Assembly: GCA_021613535.1 (NCBI GenBank)
Contig: CP075494.1
Span: 11,408,001-11,472,000 of the forward strand
Source: Adineta vaga
Taxonomy: Eukaryota; Rotifera
Direction: 5' to 3'
Length of the DNA: 64,000 nucleotides
Position 1 is the first letter of the stretch. Each line of letters begins with the position of its first letter. The position numbers and the translations under genes are program-made. Below are positions 54,837-64,000 of the stretch, piece after piece. The notes beneath the pieces are model-generated. The model saw only the letters and a list, made by a program, of their open reading frames with translations, searched no databases and was not told where the DNA came from.

Positions 54837-55097
54837 TGTTGTAATTGTGTACTATACAATAGTGTATGTCCTAGCTAACCTTAGTTGAATTCTATGAATG
54901 AATCAAATATATGCGTCATATGATTTGTTCATTTCTTTGTTTTCTTTCTTTGGTCTATTACGTATATGATAAACATTCCAGTCAATGACGAAAGTTTTCT
55001 TCTTTATGATCATTTCAACTATCTGTCTTTATTTCATTTCAAACAAACAAATAAATATATATATATAAATAAACATATAAACATAAAAATAAACAAA

Positions 55098-55340
55098 TCA
55101 ATTCTTTCGCAAACGATTAAGTTCTTCTTCCAATTGACGAATTTCATCTTCGAATATTTGATGTTCTTTACATTTGATATGATGAGCAGAAATTAATTCT
55201 TTGAATAAATTCATTCGTGTTATTTCATTATTGTTTTTCTTCGTCAAATCCAAAGATAATAGATCAACATAACAATCTAATAATACATCAGTTATACCCC
55301 AATGATCCATATAAGATTGAAAAAATTCTTGTTTGTCCAT
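55098..55340 (-). CDS. Small coiled-coil protein, MYCBP-like
   Basis: Single exon, 80 residues. The N-terminal helix (FFQSYMDHWGITDVLLDCY) resembles the FRRYL..GVLDxLTKVLV start of c-Myc-binding protein (MYCBP/AMY-1), and the C-terminus is a short coiled coil (IRQLEEELNRLRKN), also as in MYCBP. MYCBP interacts with AKAPs and is found with ciliary proteins; whether that holds here is unknown. Similarity is by eye and modest. The start codon lies 42 bases downstream of the stop codon of the membrane-protein gene at 55383, with a strong acceptor tract between them, suggesting a shared transcript. Confidence 0.55.
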   Translation of the reverse strand: MDKQEFFQSYMDHWGITDVLLDCYVDLLSLDLTKKNNNEITRMNLFKELISAHHIKCKEHQIFEDEIRQLEEELNRLRKN

Positions 55341-55355
55341 GTGAATGAATTTATA

Positions 55356-55382
55356 TCTAGAAGATAGAAAAATAGGAAATGC
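55356..55382 (-). promoter_or_regulatory. Acceptor tract between two tightly spaced genes
   Basis: Read on the minus strand, the bases just after the TAA at 55383 are TTTCCTATTTTTCTATCTTCTAG, a textbook pyrimidine tract plus AG, ending 16 bases before the ATG at 55340. It lies outside any intron that would keep frame with the upstream gene, so a trans-splicing acceptor is the simplest reading. Confidence 0.5.
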
Positions 55383-56552
55383 TTATTTTGTAACAACAGC
55401 TAAAGTATAAGCGGCAGCACCATGTGCAAATCCTACACAGAAAAAGCCCAATAAAGGAATAGAAAAAACAAAGATATAGGGAATAGCAAAAGCGAGTAGC
55501 ACGAAATAGTTGTCACGTAGGAAATGTGTAATTTTTCTATGCGGTAAAATTAATTGATTAGGTGGCCGATCAACATCAGTGGTTATTTGCCAATTAAAAA
55601 ATGGATGAAATAATGCCGGAACAAGAAAACCTAAGAAATGATAACGTGATGGTGGTATCGGTGATTTGATCGAAATTGGACGATGATTAGCAACGGTATG
55701 TGTATGAATACGTGATAGATATGTGTCAAATAATTCTCGAGCAAGTGCCGTACTTGCCATTTGTACATGTAAGATGGATAATGCATAGGGATGTAATGAT
55801 TTGAAGATTGTTAGTAGAAAAAGTAAAACAAAGAATGTTGTTCGTAAATAGACGTGTTTCGTATTCGTAATAGTATAGCGTGCATATTTTAGAACCCAAA
55901 GAGCGGGAACAAGTCGACCAAGGTATGGTATTGAACGAAGAACATGAATAACTGTAACGATAGCAAAGATTTGAATTGTACGACGAAGAAAGTAATATAA
56001 TGAACTAGTAAATGATTGCCGAGCACGTGAATTCAAACTTTCAGCTAACAATGGATTCACCGATGCTAATACAGAAAAGAATAATTTATCGTATCCTAAA
56101 AAAGAAAAATTTTAGTTAGAAATATCATGAAAATATCAATGTACCTAGTAAATTATTCATTGTAAATACAGCCAATAATGGTATAAAAGTAATAAGTTTA
56201 AATAGAAGTGTTCGTGCTGATGAAACATGTTCAAACCATTCAATTAACGATGGAGCAAATGTATATGTAAATGAAATAAGCCAAACAATCAAACGAAATG
56301 GTAGAAAGATAATTATAAGTGAAATATAAATCAAAAGTGTACAGGCAAGAAGTGATAGAAATGATCGTCGTTGTGTTTTCCATACATCTTTAATACATAT
56401 AATTGATTTCGATTTAGAGAAACAATTGCTTACTTACATGTATTATTCCATGAAAGAATAAATCCACGAATAGCACATGAAAAACCAAGACATATCTGAC
56501 TAAGTACTTGTTTAGAGAATTTATCTAATGGTACTGTGTCATGTGACGTCAT
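55383..56552 (-). CDS. Multi-pass membrane protein, possibly EI24/CysZ-like
   Basis: Three exons, 56438-56552, 56145-56387, 55383-56095; 1071 bases, 356 residues. About six to eight hydrophobic segments, e.g. FLSLLACTLLIYISLIIIFL, VFTMNNLLG and FSIPLLGFFCVGFAHGAAAY. The last, with its small-residue run after IPLLG, resembles the end of EI24/CysZ-type proteins, which are ER or plasma-membrane proteins in animals and fungi, but the resemblance is by eye. A hydrophilic loop (HTHTVANHRPISIKSPIPPS) lies in the middle. No signal peptide. It is probably first cistron of a pair with the small gene at 55098. Confidence 0.55.
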
Positions 56553-56936
56553 AGTTTGTAATAGTCAACGACGATCGCGTGAAGCATATAAATGAAAATA
56601 TATGAAACGAAAAGGTAAAATGTGGAAAGAAAAAGGAGAATAGAGAGAAAATGTTCTCTTCCAAAGTCCACATTTTCTTCTGATTTCAATCGTTTTTTTT
56701 TAATATCATTCCAATGAAAGATATTCTATCTATTTAATAATACTAGTTGTAATCGATCTTAGAATAAGTGTGAAATTTCTTCAGATAATTAAGAAATAAA
56801 TTAAAAATTGACACGTATGGATTCATATCCTCATGGAGATAGGTTGAAGGGAAAAAAATAGTTCTCTATTTGACAATATATTAAAAGAACTCTAGATTAT
56901 GAACTATGTCATTGTATATGTTTCAACATCATTATT
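56553..56936. other. Intergenic gap, no gene seen
   Basis: 384 bases between the second ART-like gene and the membrane-protein gene, same strand. AT-rich, nothing recognised. Confidence 0.4.
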
Positions 56937-58084
56937 TTATTTAAGACAACATTTATCACAAAAACGATTTTCGCATTTATGACATTGACGTAGATCACAA
57001 CAATCATTGTAACAACGTGCACATGAATTTACAGGACCACAATGATGATGACAATGATGAACTAAATATGAAAAACCATAACAATGTTGTGGTTTGTGAT
57101 TACCACGACAACGATTTCCACAATTAGGATTTGGACATACGAAGTGTTTTTCAGATGGTGGTCTTTTAATCTTTACTTGTTTTGGAGGTTCTAAATATAA
57201 ATATGAAATCAATGCAATAAAATGCTGCTGAATGAAGTAGAGATAATACATGACTACATGAAATTATACTTACCAATTTTCTTAACAAGATGAGCAACTA
57301 CTGAACCATTCGCATCAACCACAGCATATTTCGATACACCTAATTTCATTCCAGGCCACATAATAATTTCTTGTGATTTACTTGCTGTATAACCAGTTAC
57401 ATTCTTTCCATTAACAGCTTCATAACTAACTAACATTGTTTTTTGTCCACCATATTTTTGTAGATAACTCCGAATCTCGTCATCATTTGGTGCACATGAA
57501 GCCAATTGAGTAAAGATTGGTGCTGCACTGGAACTAAGTTTTTCATTCAATCTTTCATCATAGTTTGTTCCTTGCCAAATACCAGTTGTCGTAGTTGGTA
57601 ATTTGTCAAGTGCAGTTTTAAGTAATTTCAAATATCTGAACCATGATCGAATTTGACTTTGATCACCTGAAGCCCATGCTTTGTGTAATTGATCATTAAC
57701 ATATCGATTATTCCATTTCATTGTATAGATATAGATAGCAGCAGATTCATCACGAGTTAGACCATGTTCGGATGGAAAATGACATTTTGTCTTTGCTTCC
57801 TGAACATAATGAGATAGATGATCAATTTTACTATCTACAGGTTGCAAAGCTTCTTCTAAAGTGCCAAGTGGTTCTTTCTGATAACCCTGAATTAATTGCA
57901 AAGGATTCGTTGGACTGAGACCAATTTTAGTAAATCGTTGTAATGCAGAATAGTCTTGTTCTGGAGCAGGTGCTGCAGTCAATCTGGCGGAATCTGGTCT
58001 TGCTGTTTGTGGAGTAATACTTTTATATGGATTTGATTTCGCTGTTGGTGATACTGCTTTACTTTTTCCGCAACAACACCCCAT
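56937..58084 (-). CDS. ART-like protein with acylated N-terminus and Cys/His-rich tail
   Basis: Two exons, 57274-58084 and 56937-57190; 354 residues. It opens MGCCCGKSK, predicting myristoylation on Gly2 plus palmitoylation. A short linker leads to an ART fold parallel to the gene at 49543: DESAAIYIYTMKW, WFRYLKLLKTALDKLP. The Arg strand reads GIWQGTNYDER (Gln where Arg is usual) and the ExE position reads KSQEIIMWPG, retaining only the last Glu. Exon 2 adds an 85-residue Cys/His-rich module: FVCPNPNCGNRC, HCHHHCGP, CARCYNDCCDLRQCHKCENR and FCDKCC. That is a likely multi-zinc domain of unknown type. It is probably a membrane-bound pseudo-enzyme or very weak transferase. Clearly paralogous to the 49.5 kb gene, but with the tail better preserved. 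Confidence 0.78.
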
Positions 58085-58827
58085 GCTAATTTAAACAACT
58101 TATGATGACTATGACGAAATCGATTGTACACTATGAAAACGAAAACAGAATTTTTCTATGTATAATAACTCCCTCATTTTTTTTGACCACTTCAAACAAT
58201 CAAAGAGAAAGACAAACATTACTTTTCTTACATGGCATTTTACATTTTTTAGTCATCGACAATGTCAATAGGAACGCATGTTGATTGCGTCTTTTTCTCT
58301 TTTCGTCAAAATGTAATTAAATTCCTGAAAATTTTCGAATGCAATTATATAACAACTAATATTTTCTTCTGTCATCAAAAAAAAACTAAGATGCTTTTTC
58401 AACACACTTTTATGACGTTAGTTGATAAAGTTTATGTTAATTTTTTTCCAGAAATAACGAAGAATTTTTATTCTTCTTCTTCTACATTTGTTTGATTGTC
58501 GTTAATACGTACATGAGTCAATGTTTCGTATTCGCTTTTCAATATGTTTGGAGTAACTAACCAAACGTTTGACTTGAAATATAATTGTTCTTTTAATAAA
58601 AAAAAAGCATTCGAAACGGTATATGTACACAGAAAATGTGCTGATTCGTACGTTAACTATTTACTTATAAATTGATTAAAAAAGTTAGGAGGTATCCATC
58701 AATATCAAAACAAAAAGGTATATGACAATTGTTATATATAAATCTGTTGTCAGAGTTTATTAAAGATCTATCATGATCTACATATATACAAATGAAAAAA
58801 AAAGATTAATATAATTATATTATATCT
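58085..58827. other. Intergenic gap, no gene seen
   Basis: 743 bases between the ART-like and EGF/7TM genes. Frames at 58102-58495 are AT-rich with no domain. Confidence 0.4.
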
Positions 58828-60015
58828 TTAATATTTGTTCAAATTATGTCGAGAATTAGTATCTCCTTGACTATCTATTGTTAGTGATGATGTTCGTGTT
58901 CGTACGGATGGTCGTAGTTCTTTATGTTTGTTTAGTTTTCGTTGTTGATAATAAGAACAATAACAACAAATTGAACGATAAAGAAACGTTTGTTGAAATT
59001 CTTTCCAATAGATCTTATTCGGATAAACATATAGAATAAATGCTAATGTTTGTGGAACATAAAGTAGAAGTACGAATGCAATATGAAGACGTAGTTTAAA
59101 TTTATCCGAATAGGGTATACATGTTTGAAGTAGATGTCCTAAAATACCATGTGGAAGTATACAGAGTATCAAACATACAGGCGGAATGAAGAAATCTTTA
59201 TGAATAAATAATTGTCGAAACCAAACCTGATAAAGTTTATCTTCCGTACTACGAATAAAGATTTTTCGACGTGCAATTGTTGTTAATACACATACTGAAC
59301 AAATTAAATGTACTACACATGGTATAATAACATGAGCATATGAAAAAATGATATCCAAACTACGCCAAACTGGATATCCATCAAAATCGTACGTACAAAC
59401 TGGATTACCAAATGGATCACTGGTAATTTGACGAAGAAAAATATCATCTAAATTGGAGATACATGCATAAATAATAATACCAATCGATATGCATAATCCA
59501 CGTAAACGTGAACCATTAATACTAAAATTCCAACATTCGATAAAAACACGTTCGACAGCAATAGCTGCTGTACATAAAATACTTCCATCCATCATAATCA
59601 ATGCCACAAATGGAATAGCATGACAAGCTAACAATCGATATGTATCATTATCATATCGAATAATAACCATTATATATGAAAGAATCGATACCATTAATGC
59701 AATACTAAGTAATGAAAAGATAATTAAATAAACTCCCCATACAGTCATTCGAATTCGTTCACGTACAAATGTTGTCAATGCAAGAATATTATTGATCAAT
59801 CCTGAAAAGGCTAATAAAACAAAAATAACAATATAAGCATCTCGTGTTGATCGATAATCTTGAATAATTGCTCCAGCTAATGGTAAACGTGCAGCATTGT
59901 AATTGATTTCACAGAAATTACCCACAAAACAAGTACTTGTACATATACAAGTTTCATTTATACTGCATAGTCCACCATGAAGACATTCAAAGGAGTTACT
60001 ATTATTCGAACACAT
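58828..60015 (-). CDS. Seven-transmembrane receptor with N-terminal EGF-like module
   Basis: Single exon, 395 residues. Residues 1-37 form one EGF-like module: CLHGGLCSINETCIC followed by FVGNFCE, with the six-cysteine spacing. Seven hydrophobic segments follow from about residue 60, starting YIVIFVLLAFSGLINNILAL. The TM3 end reads CTAAIAVERVF, an E-R-V/DRY-like site, and TM7 reads LLLYVPQTLAFILYVYPNKIYW. The tail is basic with Ser clusters (RTRTSSLTIDS). No signal peptide precedes the EGF module; an in-frame stop lies just upstream of this ATG with no AG between, so the start looks right. Rhodopsin-like rather than adhesion type, since no GPS/GAIN region is present. Ligand unknown. Confidence 0.82.
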   Translation of the reverse strand: MCSNNSNSFECLHGGLCSINETCICTSTCFVGNFCEINYNAARLPLAGAIIQDYRSTRDAYIVIFVLLAFSGLINNILALTTFVRERIRMTVWGVYLIIFSLLSIALMVSILSYIMVIIRYDNDTYRLLACHAIPFVALIMMDGSILCTAAIAVERVFIECWNFSINGSRLRGLCISIGIIIYACISNLDDIFLRQITSDPFGNPVCTYDFDGYPVWRSLDIIFSYAHVIIPCVVHLICSVCVLTTIARRKIFIRSTEDKLYQVWFRQLFIHKDFFIPPVCLILCILPHGILGHLLQTCIPYSDKFKLRLHIAFVLLLYVPQTLAFILYVYPNKIYWKEFQQTFLYRSICCYCSYYQQRKLNKHKELRPSVRTRTSSLTIDSQGDTNSRHNLNKY

Positions 60016-60559
60016 TAATATTTACATATCACAGTAAATACCTTACGTTTTATAATCAATATAAACGAAGTCGTTCTTCCACTCATTCTGTCAATATACA
60101 ATTTTGAAAAGAAGTATATGAATGTATACAATATTCGTCAATGAATGAAAATGTATGTTTTTTTTGAATAACAAAATCGAGTGTAAAAGAAATTTTCTAA
60201 TATATTGTCGAACAAAATTATAGATTTTCATATAAAAGTACTTTATGATTCATTTACCTGGTTGAAAAACAACGTAATATTCGAGATCAAACATGAAATT
60301 ATATATACAATTTGTATAATCTTTGTGCTCAAGTCATAATTGAAGAGGGCTGATCAATTAGATCCAAGTAATATTCACATAAATATGTTTGTTATGTTTT
60401 TCTCTTTTATTTCTGACATGATGAATTTGTTGTTATAATCAAAAGAAGAAGAAAAACGAAGTATAATATGGTTTTTTTTTTATGTAATTGAAGCTGCACA
60501 TATAGAGAAAAAGACCAAGAATAGAGAAGAAACCAAGACAAAGATCGGCATCAATAGTA

Positions 60560-60588
60560 CAACAACAACAACAACAACAACAACAACT
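60560..60588. repeat. (CAA)n microsatellite
   Basis: Nearly ten CAA units in intergenic DNA; gives a false poly-Cys frame on the minus strand. Confidence 0.85.
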
Positions 60589-60780
60589 AAGCATGAAGAA
60601 AAAAAAGTTATAGAACAAAAAAGTATAGAAATGGGTAGTTGAAAATTTCAAAGAAAAGACAAAACATATGCGAAAATATGATTGATGGAAGAAAATTGAT
60701 GCTGATTGTCGAAACAATCTATTTTTAAACTGGATAGAAAGAAAAAGAAAAAAAACGAAGAAATGCAATCGACCATATAT

Positions 60781-60810
60781 GCACACACACACACACACGC
60801 ACACTCACAC
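60781..60810. repeat. (CA)n microsatellite
   Basis: About fifteen CA units, interrupted by CGC and CTC. Confidence 0.85.
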
Positions 60811-61000
60811 TGTTCACAGGCCGATGCTCTCATATAGAGAAAATTCATATATATTATCGAAAGATGAAGAAAACTGAATGGCTTTTGGTTTAGTGTATAT
60901 ATTTAAATAATTTTTTTTCAAGAAGATGAGTTAAAGAGACAGAAAGAAATAGAAACAGGCGCTGTACACTGATGAAAAAGATACAGAGACAAAAAAAAGA

Positions 61001-61020
61001 AAACAAACAAACAAACAAAC
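61001..61020. repeat. (CAAA)n microsatellite
   Basis: Five tetranucleotide units about 25 bases 3' of the kinase stop codon. Confidence 0.75.
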
Positions 61021-61043
61021 GAGAAACGTGCGCAAATACGACA

Positions 61044-64000
61044 CTATTTTTTACTAGCACGTACCGACGATGATCGACCAGCATCCGTTCCACTAGGCAG
61101 GTATTGTTTGGAATTATTTGACGTTGATTTTGGTGGTTGGACTTGATGCAAATCTTTCGGCGCTCGTCGATACACACCTACACAAAGAAAACATTTCATA
61201 AGAAAAAAAACCAAAATATTTTATATTGTTTCATGTTTAAAGCAATTCAAAAGAAAAGAAACAACACAAAGCAAAATGATTTGAAAGCATTGAAGAAGGC
61301 ATAAGGCGTGTGAAGAATATTGATATGTGCAAAACACTTTTGGATGAAGAAGAAACTCAATCACACATCAACAATGTCTACCTCTCTCACTCTCTCTGTC
61401 TTCTTTCTGTCATCTAATTATTTCATTTTGGATTTGCTTGATGGTAATTCATTCTCAGTAAGTTCTAAAGCAAAGAGAATAAATAGATAGATAGATTGTA
61501 CATCGATGCAAATATATCTTCTTGGCATTGAATAAGTTAATAGCAGCAATATATGTGAGAAATACAGAGAGAGAAAAAAAAACAATCATCAAGCAACAGC
61601 CATTCGATATTTTTTTGGTTATTTTCGTCTTAACATGCGGCTCACTGTGCATTAGACGACTAAAGACATTGGAAGTTGATGCTGTTTTATTGAATGAATC
61701 ACAATTTGTGGTCGTTTTTTTACTACTATAATTCTGCTGTGATGATGATCTGTGAAGTTTCTTTCGTTTATCCTGATTTTCATTGTTTATTTGACCATGT
61801 TCATCATTTATACTGAACGCTTGATCTTGAACAACTTGATCAGGTGTTATATCATGATTTTCTATTCTTAGTATTCAGTAGATTTTTTAAGACATACTCA
61901 AAAGGGAAAAACAAAGAGAGAACTATGTTCGATGCATAACTCACCTTGATTGTTTGTATTAGTATAGATTTGTTGTTGTGAATTACCACTAGCACCATAA
62001 CCATTGCTTTCAAATTTATTTCCTGCTTCATCATTAGCACTGTTCTGATCAAAACGTTGGCCATTCTAATTTAAACGAGAAAAAAAACATATATAAGATT
62101 ATTAATCTTTGAGTGAACCTTAATCATAAGATTCTCGTTTTCTTTTTTATGTATTCAAAACTAATTTGGAATCATTATCAAAAAAACAAACTCATTTTTT
62201 TCTTATTTTACCTCTGAACTAAACGGTTTTCCTTTTAGTCATTTAGTAAAAATATACTTTCGAAATTACGGCTGTCACAGTTTGTTAATGAGTCGTTGTC
62301 AAGGTATATGTTTTAGGCTATAGAAGACTATGACAAACAAAAAAGCTACACATTAGTACTAATTAATAAGATGAAGGATTCATTTAAGCATTTTGTCTTC
62401 GAAAGAAAAATGAATAAAAATAAACATACAAATTTGAGAAGATTCCAATCGAAGACATAATCATATGTAAAACCTTGTCGATGGAATAGATTACGAAATA
62501 GTTGCCGTAAATATCTAAATAAATTCAAAGTTGTTAGAAGTTTTCTATTGTCATTAATGGTTAAACATACGAATAATCTGGTTTGTCATCAAAACGTAAC
62601 GAACGACAATAGGATAAATATGTTGTAAATTCTATTTGAAATAGAGAATAATTAATTTAAATGATCTTATTCAAAAAAGTATTTCTTACCTGGAAAACCT
62701 TTACATAATTCTTCGATTGGTGTTGACATTTTCTTCTCACTAATTCGTTCATATTTTTGACGTTTTGTTGCTGCTTTCAAACCTTGCCACTATAATCAAA
62801 TAGATCATTTATTTTTTAAACAAAAATCTCTTTTTCAATTTTTACCGGAAGACTTCCACGATTAAAATACATGAGTACATAACCAAGGGATTCCATGTCA
62901 TCTCGGCGACTTTGTTCTAATAAAACAAAAACATGATCATTTCATTGGTGCAATCAATCATTCGAAAACAGTTCTATTTATAAGACATTGTGTAGGAAGA
63001 GTAACTGTATACTACCAGGTACAGAACAGAACGCGTAAACATAACAAAATCTGTTAACACTCTGTCTGTCATATCAAAAGTAATTTATCACAATTAAGAT
63101 ATTAGATTTTTGTTTCTTTTTTGTCATAATCTGTCCAGCTATAAATTCGTCTTAATCTTCGGAATCGAAAAAGAAAAGAACAAACCAATGCCAAGATGGG
63201 TATTGATTGAAGCATAACGTGCTGTGCCAGTTAAGTTTTTGTTTTCTCGGTATGGTATATGTTGATGTGTACGTGCATCTCGATATTTTTTAGCAAGGCC
63301 AAAATCAATAATATACACAAGATTGCCTTTGCGACCAAGGCCCATCAAAAAGTTGTCTAAAGAAAAGTATTTTCTTTTTATTCAATGATAAAATTGAATT
63401 ATCTACCTGGTTTAATATCTCGATGAATGAAATTTTTCGAATGAATAAAATCAATTCGACTGACCTATATTCAAAATATTAAGATTCATTTTTTTTTATA
63501 GAGAATAATACAATTCACTAGAGATTACTATCCAAATATAGAAGAACAAATTGACACTTAATGTAAGAAAAGAAAAGCATCGCTCACATTATTGTCATGC
63601 TAAATCATTTCTCGCTATTCATTACGACAACTACGTTGATGCAATTTAACTCGTCTCTAGTACAATATAAAAAGGGTTTTTTAACTTTCGAAAAGGAAAA
63701 AAATATGTGTTCGAAATATTTGTCTAATATACACACATCTATGTATGTCATCATAATACAAAATGCTGATAACATCGTGCATAGTTCATTTTAACGTGAC
63801 AATAAAAATTCAGTATGAAATATGATTCAAAAAATGAAAGAAAAGTTAAAGCAATTTCTTTTTTCCCCTCTCTATATCATACCATTTGGTCAGCAAGTAA
63901 AAGGACCGTTTTGAGTGAAAATTTCCTTGAGCAAAAATTAAATAGATCTTCTAATGATGGTCCAAGTAAATCCATAACCAGAACATTATAATCTCCTTCT
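61044..64000 (-). CDS. CSNK1: Casein kinase 1, delta/epsilon type (5' part outside window)
   Basis: Partial: the first kinase exons lie beyond 64000. From right to left: [17 protein letters not shown] (64000-63893), the catalytic HRD loop [14 protein letters not shown] (about 63460-63418), and the metal-binding DFG with [19 protein letters not shown] plus the [15 protein letters not shown] substrate loop (63357-63187). Then follow [53 protein letters not shown], and a long Gln/Asn/Ser-rich tail ending SSSVRASKK at 61044. The kinase core is nearly identical to animal CK1 delta/epsilon, which phosphorylates PER, Dishevelled and other primed targets; the tail is where this subfamily auto-inhibits itself. 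The exon joining the tail between about 61190 and 61650 is unresolved; I could not fix its frame. Confidence 0.9.

Larger units (their letters stand above)
60016..61043. other. Intergenic region with simple repeats
   Basis: 1 kb. Contains (CAA)n, (CA)n and (CAAA)n runs; the long minus-strand frames here (poly-Cys, CVCVCV) arise from these repeats and are not genes. Confidence 0.55.

Noticed and set aside
55098-55340. Alternative last exon of the membrane-protein gene
   Set aside because: Joining either upstream donor to the acceptor at 55357 puts the small protein out of frame, so a separate cistron is preferred.
60439-60848. Long minus-strand frames rich in Cys, Val and Phe
   Set aside because: They arise from (CAA)n, (CA)n and A-rich repeats and have no domain or splice signals.

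Overview
The window is compact, AT-rich animal DNA. Genes carry many short introns (mostly about 45-90 bases, GT..AG) and the proteins are clearly metazoan: a kainate-type glutamate receptor, Argonaute, a nuclear receptor, Rap GTPase, extended synaptotagmin, casein kinase 1 and DRC3. An ADP-ribosyltransferase (ART) fused to kinesin-light-chain-like TPRs, two further ART-like genes, and intronless rhodopsin-like receptors point to a bdelloid rotifer (Adineta/Rotaria/Philodina group). That is an inference from gene content; no marker gene is present. For most genes I rebuilt exon chains by hand. The summed exon lengths are multiples of three with no internal stop, which supports the models.

Layout. 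1.0-2.1 kb (+): rhodopsin-like receptor. 3.3-5.8 kb (+): double macro-domain protein. 6.4-9.8 kb (+): secreted, membrane-anchored Cys-rich protein of the DUF7042-7045 type. 9.8-10.4 kb (-): small unknown protein. 10.8-16.0 kb (-): 20-exon ionotropic glutamate receptor. 18.8-19.5 kb (+): Rap-like GTPase. 21.4-23.6 kb (-): nuclear receptor. 26.5-31.9 kb (-): Argonaute. 33.1-33.9 kb (-): unknown. 34.1-36.3 kb (-): DRC3-like ciliary protein. 36.8-40.6 kb (-): extended synaptotagmin. 41.4-42.9 kb (-): ANKMY2-like. 43.4-45.3 kb (-): low-complexity unknown. 47.2-48.1 kb (-): TLC-domain protein. 49.5-50.8 kb (-) and 51.5-53.5 kb (+): a head-to-head pair, an ART-like protein and an ART-TPR protein. 53.7-54.8 kb (-): unknown. 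55.1-55.3 kb and 55.4-56.6 kb (-): a MYCBP-like small protein only 42 bases downstream of a multi-pass membrane protein. 56.9-58.1 kb (-): second ART-like gene. 58.8-60.0 kb (-): EGF/7TM receptor. 61.0-64.0 kb (-): casein kinase 1 delta/epsilon, cut by the window edge.

The most unusual stretch is 49.5-58.1 kb. Two paralogous ART-like proteins begin MGC with cysteine clusters (predicted dual acylation) and lack part of the ART catalytic triad. They lie on either side of an ART-TPR fusion whose R, STS and ExE motifs are intact. A double macro-domain gene, in a family that binds or removes ADP-ribose, lies in the same window but about 44 kb away; any functional link is speculation. The tight 55.1/55.4 kb pair has a strong splice-acceptor tract between the two reading frames, as expected for a trans-spliced operon. 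Argonaute carries a 21-base in-frame microexon at a normally invariant junction.
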